A stretch of DNA of 64,000 nucleotides from NCBI RefSeq assembly GCF_000026365.1, contig NC_012996.1, positions 1,302,001-1,366,000 on the forward strand, read 5' to 3'. The first letter of the stretch is position 1. Each line of letters opens with the position of its first letter. Below are positions 1 through 6,361 of this stretch, in pieces. The notes below the pieces were generated by a model. That model was not told the origin of the DNA. It saw only the letters and a list, made by a program, of their open reading frames with translations, and searched no databases. The position numbers and the translations under genes are program-made. The stretch is from Zygosaccharomyces rouxii (taxonomy: Eukaryota > Ascomycota > Saccharomycetes > Saccharomycetales > Saccharomycetaceae).

Positions 1-175
1 TAATATAGGGTTCCGTAACCAACCATCCACCAAGAGTGACACCTTTGACCTCACCCGTCGTATTTGTCTCATCTATTAGCCTATCATCGAGGGCATCTGG
101 CGCAGAGGATCCACATAAACACAATTCACACCACAGGAGAATAGCTAAAATTCCTTTACAGAGCCAAAATCTCAT
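1..175 (-). CDS. EXG2: Glucan exo-1,3-beta-glucosidase EXG2, 5' end only
   Basis: This is the first 58 codons of a minus-strand gene that runs off the left edge. The start ATG reads at 175-173. A signal peptide is visible: a short basic start followed by a hydrophobic stretch (roughly residues 2-22, Cys- and Leu-rich). Residues 44-58 carry the block KGVTLGGWLVTEPYI, the N-terminal signature of family 5 yeast exo-beta-1,3-glucanases. Among the yeast paralogues the GGWLVTEPYI form fits Exg2 better than Exg1 or Spr1, which have LVLEP. Exg2 is a GPI-anchored cell-wall enzyme that trims beta-1,3-glucan. The nearby FAS1-domain gene supports the call, because EXG2 (YDR261C) and YDR262W are neighbours in S. 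cerevisiae. The catalytic glutamates and the GPI signal lie outside the window. Confidence 0.85.
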   Translation of the reverse strand, partial: MRFWLCKGILAILLWCELCLCGSSAPDALDDRLIDETNTTGEVKGVTLGGWLVTEPYI

Positions 176-549
176 TAAGAGTGCACAATTCCTCAAACTA
201 TTTCTAATCTTCCGATATTAATATGTTATCCGATAAATATTTATCCTTTTATATGGAAACTTCTTTTTTTCTATCTTGCCGAGATCCAAGAATTAAAAAT
301 ATCGTCAGGTTGCCAAGCCCAAAATTTTTCTTTTCTCCTGCATGACCAATAATGGACGAACATCTGAATTAAGTTCCTTTGACAACTGAATAACAGAAAG
401 TTGAATAAAACGGTAGAAATAAAGCTGATATCGGTCTAGTTAGTATACTACGAAAGTTTTCACGAGTCTTAAACTTAAGTAGTGACGATTTTTTCCGATC
501 TATTCCGTTTTTTTTCTGTTTTTTCGTTTGGGTGAGATAGTTGATTTCC
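176..549. promoter_or_regulatory. Divergent intergenic region EXG2/DFG16
   Basis: These 374 bp separate the divergent starts of EXG2 and DFG16. The sequence is AT-rich with several T-runs (for example around 490-525). No transcription-factor site could be assigned with confidence. The +/- short reading frames here are not credible genes. Confidence 0.5.
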
Positions 550-2259
550 ATGAGTAGATGGGTAGTAGTGGTTGCAACGGTAGTGTTGTTATATTCCAGG
601 TTAGGGGTCTGTGAGATAGCAGGATTAGATCATGATCCGAGCCATATACCTGAGTTACTGTCGAATAGTTCGCATTTGCTTTCACAGTTAATCAAGGAAT
701 TTGTACTGGATCCCCATGGTAATAACTGTACTGCAAACTTAATAAGTGGCGGATCTATTAGTTTAAAAAACAGAACGTGGCCTGCGATAAGGAATTTCAC
801 TGTGAGTAACCCAAGTCTGTTTATCACCTGTTCCAACAATACTGATGGTATAAGGGACTACACAGATCTATTGAGGAAGTTTGCTATGACTGTAGGATCA
901 TTAGAAGTTATTGATGATTCTAATCATTATTTGAAGAAAGATGATTTTAAAGATAGTATATTGATGATTGCATTTACGTCATGTGCAATTTGTGTGGGGA
1001 TGTGGATGGTCTACTTGGTGTTACTTTTCCAAAGGTGTCCACAACATGCAGGTAGAAGATTTTTGCTTATGGTATATGTGGTATTTGCAGCGATCTATGA
1101 GAGTATTAATTTAAACATGGCGGTACAAAAAATTTTCAAGAAACAGTATAGTGGTAATTATCAAGATTCTTCGGAATACCAGATGACAATAATTGAATCT
1201 CAAGGATACCGTGTGGGTGAAGTAATTACCAATGCCTTGGCATGTTTAAACTGGATTTCCATAATTTACTACATGTTTCAAAATTGTAATAGGATTGATA
1301 GGAGTTGGTTACCAAACATGATATCAAATAGAAATAGAATAATTATTTGGGTTGGTTTATCGCTTACAATATTGGAAGAATTAATTTTTGCCCTTTTGCT
1401 GTGGTATCGATGGAATACTGGGTTGCGTGTAACATACATGTTGTTAGAATTGTGCTTTTATTCGCTTTTCTGTGGGTTAACATGTTATTTTGTCTATCAC
1501 GATTTTGGATTTACATTATCGCCAAGGAAACTTACTACTAATAATAAGAGTAGAATAAGACAAATTTGGAAAAGTCTTTGGAATGATTACCATCAAATTT
1601 TACCGCTTTTGATTTACAATTTATCCATGTTCGGCCTTTTGTTCTTTACTAGGATTTATCTCAGCATCACAGTTACTGCTGGTCACCAATGGAAATATAA
1701 AGTTATTAAGTTTTTCAAAATTGTCATTACAGTTAGCGTTTGGGGATTAGTTACGGTTTTAGAAAAAAGAGATTCGATTGTCAGTAAAGAGACTGTTTTA
1801 GGTAGAAAGATTAAAAATTCAGATCGTTTCTTTTATGATGTCGACATGGTTAAAACTGATTTAAAGGGTGAGTCATCAACGATGAATTCGAGTGATTATG
1901 GTTGTGATATAACTCCAGAATCAAGTTCATGCGGTAATAGTAGTGGTGCCGATGATAAATCTAATTCCTCAGAAATGGAAAATAGTTGGCAATTGTTGAG
2001 ATTCAAACTCCCGACAAAGGCATGGGAATCACAATTGAAAAAATCCAAAAGGCGTAGGAAAGCAATTCAACGCACTCGTCAAAAATTTCTAAATATATTG
2101 GCAGGTACCAATAAACATGAAAGAAAAGAGAGTTCCAGAATTTTTAAACACGCTGTATCTATTGGAGAAGAAGGATCAGGAACCCCTGATGATACAAGTG
2201 TAGAGACTGAATTGGCAACGAACTATATATACGATCTGCAGGATAATAACGGAGTTTAG
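550..2259 (+). CDS. DFG16: Alkaline-pH sensor of the Rim101 pathway, DFG16
   Basis: This 569-residue PalH/Rim21-family membrane protein acts at the plasma membrane. With Rim21 it senses external alkaline pH and signals through Rim8 and ESCRT to processing of Rim101. The layout fits the family: signal peptide (about residues 1-22), a short lumenal/extracellular domain with several Asn-X-Ser/Thr sites and the motif NNCTANLISGG, about seven membrane segments starting near residue 137, then a basic and serine-rich cytosolic tail. The tail begins with VLEKRDSIVSKETVLGRKI and ends with ETELATNYIY, both close to Dfg16 rather than Rim21. The first in-frame ATG is at 550; the frame is open a few codons further upstream only from a TTG. 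Synteny with HMS1 matches S. cerevisiae YOR030W-YOR032C. The metallothionein gene CRS5, which lies between them there, was not found. Confidence 0.93.
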   Translation: MSRWVVVVATVVLLYSRLGVCEIAGLDHDPSHIPELLSNSSHLLSQLIKEFVLDPHGNNCTANLISGGSISLKNRTWPAIRNFTVSNPSLFITCSNNTDGIRDYTDLLRKFAMTVGSLEVIDDSNHYLKKDDFKDSILMIAFTSCAICVGMWMVYLVLLFQRCPQHAGRRFLLMVYVVFAAIYESINLNMAVQKIFKKQYSGNYQDSSEYQMTIIESQGYRVGEVITNALACLNWISIIYYMFQNCNRIDRSWLPNMISNRNRIIIWVGLSLTILEELIFALLLWYRWNTGLRVTYMLLELCFYSLFCGLTCYFVYHDFGFTLSPRKLTTNNKSRIRQIWKSLWNDYHQILPLLIYNLSMFGLLFFTRIYLSITVTAGHQWKYKVIKFFKIVITVSVWGLVTVLEKRDSIVSKETVLGRKIKNSDRFFYDVDMVKTDLKGESSTMNSSDYGCDITPESSSCGNSSGADDKSNSSEMENSWQLLRFKLPTKAWESQLKKSKRRRKAIQRTRQKFLNILAGTNKHERKESSRIFKHAVSIGEEGSGTPDDTSVETELATNYIYDLQDNNGV

Positions 2260-2557
2260 GCTTTTTATGTAGTAATGATAATGGTCATACAAATATATTT
2301 TCTCGCTTTAGAAATTTCACGTTTAGGCGGATTGAAAGAAACTTCAATTACGGAGGGGTGTAAATTTCAAAAGAACAGAGCCAAAGATTACCTGAAACAT
2401 GCAATTGTAGTAAAATAGTTATCCTGAGAATAATTTGGATGTGAGCTTCTGTGATAGAGGGTTCTTATTGCATGACCGTCTTTTAATTGACAGTCCACAT
2501 GTAAAAGAGTAAGAGTAATAACGAACTAAAGAAATACGATATGACAATTACTACGAA

Positions 2558-2628
2558 GCGCAAGTGGTTTAGTGGTAAAATTCATCGTTGCCATCGATGA
2601 GCCCCTGGTTCGATTCCGGGCTTGCGCA
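2558..2628 (+). tRNA. tRNA-Gly (anticodon GCC)
   Basis: This is a complete 71-nt tRNA without intron. The acceptor stem pairs GCGCAAG with CTTGCGC, followed by an encoded A at 2628. The D arm is TGGTTTAGTGGTAAAA. The anticodon stem pairs CATCG (2583-2587) with CGATG (2595-2599) around the loop TTGCCAT, with anticodon GCC at 2590-2592. The T arm CCTGG-TTCGATT-CCGGG contains the B box. The sequence is close to yeast tRNA-Gly(GCC). Confidence 0.97.
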
Positions 2629-2632
2629 TTTC

Positions 2633-2638
2633 TTTTTT
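2633..2638 (+). terminator. RNA polymerase III terminator of tRNA-Gly
   Basis: A run of six T starts five bases after the tRNA 3' end, the normal Pol III stop signal. Confidence 0.85.
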
Positions 2639-3308
2639 CCTAAACTTTTTCAGCTATCACCTTTCCAAGAACTTAACACCATCCTTACCCCGCACACATT
2701 ATACTACTTAGGAAAGTCACTCCCGTTGATCTAAAAGGTTCTATTAGCTACACCTCAAACAAACACAAATCATTTACAGGTTTTCACTGTGGCCTTTGAA
2801 GGAACCTCAGAATATCTGCAACAAGGTTTCTGATGCCATATTCTAGATTGATTTCAATATGACAATATATAGTAGATAAATTCTGACTTTTTTTTTTCGT
2901 AGTGTATACATTTGCTGTTCTCTCTCCGAGCTTCGAACGTAGGACCCTTTCCACCTTGTAGATCTAAGCCACATTATTAGAACCCTATATTTCCTCAACG
3001 GGAAATTACTCTCCCACATGGGGTAATTTTCTCAAAAATTCTTAACCGGGTAATATCTCGAACTATTCTTTTTCTGCTTTATGTAAAAAAGGAGTGTTTT
3101 CCTTATTGCGATGCCAGTTAGAGACAAGGAGGCTTCTTAAACTCTTAGTATAAACGATCCTCTATCAGAACCTCTAAGCTAAGTTGTACTTAACAATCGG
3201 CATATAGCGTTAAATTTATTCGAAATAGAAAAGATCCATTTATCGATTCGAAGACAATTGTTTTTATTTGAATTTCTGGGTTATTTCTGTCATTTTTACC
3301 GACTTTGA

Positions 3309-3314
3309 TATAAA
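3309..3314 (+). promoter_or_regulatory. TATA box of the repeat-FAS1 gene
   Basis: TATAAA lies 85 bp upstream of the ATG at 3399, a typical yeast spacing to transcription start. The rest of 2639-3398 is AT-rich intergenic DNA. It holds no gene and no factor site that I can assign. A perfect TATA box suggests an inducible rather than a constitutive housekeeping promoter. Confidence 0.55.
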
Positions 3315-3398
3315 CTCCCGTTAAGATAGAACTTATACCTTTCGTTGATTAATCTTTAATTGTTTGGGAGCACTACTGTAAAACTAATTAGAAAAACA

Positions 3399-5786
3399 AT
3401 GGTTCAAAGTCGTCATATTAGCATGGCAGCCCTAGCCGTGTACGGTTTACTCTGCTCATTGGCAGTTGGTAAAAATACTGTTTCATTTGATGAATACAAG
3501 GATTCTGACGGTAAAGTACGTCGTACCTTGAGTCCTGACACTGTTGAGTTGGATACAAGAGATAAAAGTGGGGCTGAAAAAGCTCATGAAGGTCTATCCA
3601 TCGTTAATGATATTTTCCACAAGCGTGATGCCGAAGCTGATGCAAATTTGTTGAACACTTTGGAAGACATTTATACCCGTGAGGATGGTTTGGATAAAGC
3701 TAATGAAGTTTTGCATGATATCTTCAAGCGTGAAGACAAGGCTGAGGAAGCAGGCTCTATCCTACATGACATCTTCCACAAACGTGATGCAAACATCTTT
3801 GGTGATGCTGCAAAGCAAGACTTACAAACTTTGGGAAAGATCTACAAGAGAGATGCCAAGGATGGTGCTGAAAAGGCCGATGAAGTGTTGCATGACATTT
3901 TCAAGAGGGACGCTAAGGATGGCGCAGAAAAAGCCGGTGAAGTCTTACATGACATTTTCAAGAGAGATGCTAAGGATGGTGCAGAAAAGGCTGGTGAAGT
4001 TTTGCATGATATCTTTCACAAGAGAGACGCCAAGGACAGTGCAGAGAAGGCCGACGAAGTTTTAAAGGGCATTTTCAAGCGTGAAGACAAGGCTCAAGAG
4101 GCTGGTTCTATTTTGCATGATATCTTTCACAAGAGAGACGCCAAGGATGGCGCAGAAAAGGCCAGTGAGGTTCTGCATGATATCTTCAAGCGTGAAGACA
4201 AGGCTGAGGAAGCAGGTTCTATTCTACATGACATTTTCCATAAGCGTGATGCAAACATTTTTGGTGATGCCGCAAAGCAAGACTTACAAACTTTGGGAAA
4301 GATCTACAAGAGGGATGCTAAGGATGGCGCAGAAAAGGCCGGTGAAGTCTTGCATGACATCTTCCATAAGAGAGATGCCAAGGATGGCGTTGAAAAGGCC
4401 GATGAAGTGTTACATGACATTTTCAAGAGGGACGCTAAGGACGGTGCAGAAAAGGCTGGTGAAGTTTTACATGACATTTTCAAGAGAGATGCTAAGGATG
4501 GTGCAGAAAAGGCTGGTGAAGTTTTGCATGATATCTTTCATAAGAGGGACGCCAAGGACAGTGCAGAGAAGGCCGACGAAGTTCTAAAGGGCATTTTCAA
4601 GCGTGAAGACAAGGCTCAAGAGGCTGGTTCTATTTTGCATGACATCTTCCACAAGAGAGATGCTAAGGATAGTGCTGAAAAAGCCGGTGAAGTCTTGCAT
4701 GACATCTTCCATAAGAGAGATGCCAAGGATGGCGTTGAAAAGGCCGATGAAGTGTTACATGACATTTTCAAGAGGGACGCTAAGGACGGTGCAGAAAAGG
4801 CTGGTGAAGTTTTACATGACATTTTCAAGAGAGATGCTAAGGATGGTGCAGAAAAGGCTGGTGAAGTTTTGCATGATATCTTTCATAAGAGGGACGCCAA
4901 GGACAGTGCAGAAAAGGCCGACGAAGTTCTAAAGGGCATTTTCAAGCGTGAAGACAAGGCTCAAGAGGCTGGTTCTATTTTGCATGACATCTTCCACAAG
5001 AGAGATGCTAAGGATAGTGCTGAAAAGGCCAGTGAGGTTTTGCATGATATCTTCAAGCGTGAAGACAAGGCTGAGGAAGCGGGCTCTATTCTGCATGACA
5101 TTTTCCACAAGCGTGATGCAAACATCTTTGGTGATGCTGCAAAGCAAGATTTACAAACTTTGGGAAAGATCTATAAGAGGGATGCGAGTTCTCCCCAACA
5201 AGCGAGTTTTGATATAAAGGAGAACTTTAGATCCATGGATTTGGATTCTGTTTTTAATTTGCTAAATGATGTTGATCTTTTCTACAGCTATGTGAGAGAA
5301 GATGTCCCATTTGTTAACCAACTAGCTGATACTAACCAAGATGTGATCATCATTGCTCCTACTAATGAGGCAATTGCTCAGTTAGATAAGAAGCCTTGGG
5401 AATTTCCTCGTAACATTGAGGCCTTAGAACAGGCGGGTTCTAGCGAGGAGGAAATTGATGCCGCTATTCAAGGAAACATTCTCGATTTTGTTAGATCCCA
5501 TGTGATCCTCTCTGACAATAGTAGCTCCTATTCTAAGGAGGAAAGTGAAGATACTTCCTTTCCTCGTTATGTGAAATATACTCGTAGTGTGGCTATGGAA
5601 AATCAAAATGCAGGCAACGATAACGTTACAGTTGCCCTTGATGACATTTTGATCAAAAACGACTATGGTTCTTTCTCTGTTGCTTCATTAAAGGACAGGG
5701 AATTTCACGATGTCAAGAGTGTGGAAATGGGCGTTAACGGTGTTGTTCTAATCGTTGACTCTTGTTTAGCTTGGCCAGATTTCTAA
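3399..5786 (+). CDS. Secreted precursor with 26 Kex2-type repeat segments and a C-terminal FAS1 domain
   Basis: The product has 795 residues. The start is the first in-frame ATG (3399, context AAACAATGG); a further upstream frame opens only at TTG. Residues 1-24 form a signal peptide. Residues 77-594 are 26 consecutive segments, each ending in Lys-Arg, and residues 595-795 form a single fasciclin (FAS1) domain with the motif VIIIAPTNEA. Most segments read DAKDGAEKAGEVLHDIF or a close variant, followed by KR or HKR. Two other classes occur: EDKAxEAGSILHDIFHKR (six copies) and DANIFGDAAKQDLQTLGKIY-KR (three). KR is the Kex2 site. The Asp-Ala that usually follows resembles the dipeptides removed from alpha-factor by Ste13. 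The FAS1 part and the EXG2 neighbour suggest orthology to S. cerevisiae YDR262W, an unstudied vacuolar FAS1 protein, but the repeats go beyond what I recall of that gene. Processing and peptide activity are inference. Confidence 0.85.
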   Translation: MVQSRHISMAALAVYGLLCSLAVGKNTVSFDEYKDSDGKVRRTLSPDTVELDTRDKSGAEKAHEGLSIVNDIFHKRDAEADANLLNTLEDIYTREDGLDKANEVLHDIFKREDKAEEAGSILHDIFHKRDANIFGDAAKQDLQTLGKIYKRDAKDGAEKADEVLHDIFKRDAKDGAEKAGEVLHDIFKRDAKDGAEKAGEVLHDIFHKRDAKDSAEKADEVLKGIFKREDKAQEAGSILHDIFHKRDAKDGAEKASEVLHDIFKREDKAEEAGSILHDIFHKRDANIFGDAAKQDLQTLGKIYKRDAKDGAEKAGEVLHDIFHKRDAKDGVEKADEVLHDIFKRDAKDGAEKAGEVLHDIFKRDAKDGAEKAGEVLHDIFHKRDAKDSAEKADEVLKGIFKREDKAQEAGSILHDIFHKRDAKDSAEKAGEVLHDIFHKRDAKDGVEKADEVLHDIFKRDAKDGAEKAGEVLHDIFKRDAKDGAEKAGEVLHDIFHKRDAKDSAEKADEVLKGIFKREDKAQEAGSILHDIFHKRDAKDSAEKASEVLHDIFKREDKAEEAGSILHDIFHKRDANIFGDAAKQDLQTLGKIYKRDASSPQQASFDIKENFRSMDLDSVFNLLNDVDLFYSYVREDVPFVNQLADTNQDVIIIAPTNEAIAQLDKKPWEFPRNIEALEQAGSSEEEIDAAIQGNILDFVRSHVILSDNSSSYSKEESEDTSFPRYVKYTRSVAMENQNAGNDNVTVALDDILIKNDYGSFSVASLKDREFHDVKSVEMGVNGVVLIVDSCLAWPDF
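3627..5180 (+). repeat. Tandem array of 26 Kex2-bounded coding repeats
   Basis: The array is 1554 bp (518 codons) and stays in frame throughout. Segment lengths are 18, 19, 20 or 22 codons, with a longer 35-codon first segment. By class there are 13 LHDIF-type A segments, 3 variants with LKGIF, 6 EDKA-type B, 3 DANIF-type C, and the divergent first. These lengths add up exactly to 518. Codons differ between copies at many synonymous sites while KR, the DA/ED start and the I-F/Y end are kept, which suggests selection on the peptide. Confidence 0.95.
4314..5003 (+). repeat. Higher-order 345-bp tandem duplication inside the array
   Basis: Two adjacent blocks, 4314-4658 and 4659-5003, each hold six segments in the same class order (A, A with DGVEKAD, A, A with HKR, LKGIF variant, B), 115 codons per block. 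They are nearly identical in DNA, so one is probably a recent unequal-crossover copy of the other. Confidence 0.9.
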
Positions 5787-6361
5787 GTGAGGAGCAATGA
5801 AAACTCGGGTTATACAAAAGCAGTTAAGGTTAGACATTTTTTTTAGGTGAAAAAAGAACAGGTCTTATGATTTGTGGCCTACCATTTCTTTTATTTTATT
5901 TTTTATGTTTGTTATTTTTTATTCTGTACTAGTTTTAAGGAAAATTTCATTGACGGCCGTTTGCAAAATGGCTACCAAGAATTGTTTAGTGGGACACTTA
6001 TTGTGATAGATTTTGCATCTTGTTCGTAAATTTCTCTGTAGGTTTACGCTCCCGTACATTAAAATTCTTTGTTCGTTTTCCAGACGAGGTAGCGGAGGTA
6101 GCGGAACACAATATTGTAACATTATACCATACCATGACAAAGAATCGATTTTACAAAGCTGTATGGACTAGATACCATTGCCTACATATTTGTTTTAATT
6201 GATAATCTTTAATATAAGTTCACCTTCCTGTATCGTTCGAAACGCATATTCTTCCACTGTTTGTTTTATTTTTCCAATTTTGCATTGCCTAAATAATAAA
6301 ACGATAGTAATAATAATACTGATAATCATAGTAAATCATAAAACAATTCCTACAACATCGA
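5787..6361. other. Convergent intergenic region (FAS1 gene / HMS1)
   Basis: These 575 bp lie between two converging genes and should hold both 3' ends. AT-rich and T-rich stretches around 5835-5935 and 6280-6340 would suit polyadenylation. No gene, RNA or repeat was recognised. Confidence 0.5.

Noticed and set aside
541..549. Upstream TTG or GTG starts for DFG16, the repeat gene, RPN1, DAP2, YHR045W, NCP1 and YDR286C
   Set aside because: Yeast nuclear genes start at ATG in nearly all cases. In each case the first in-frame ATG gives the better N-terminus compared with the family.
2911..2990. tRNA-like fragment (CTTCGAACG) downstream of tRNA-Gly
   Set aside because: The arms do not pair. At most it is a chance match.
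3627..5180. Regularly spaced repeats that might suggest a CRISPR-like array
   Set aside because: The repeats are contiguous, in frame and code for KR-closed peptides, with no unique spacers. This is a eukaryotic coding array.
3679..5217. Long +1-frame and antisense reading frames inside the repeat array (for example 3679-4065, 4081-4587, 4929-5147)
   Set aside because: They are shadows created by repetition of a frame without stops. They lack signal peptides and switch reading at each unit.
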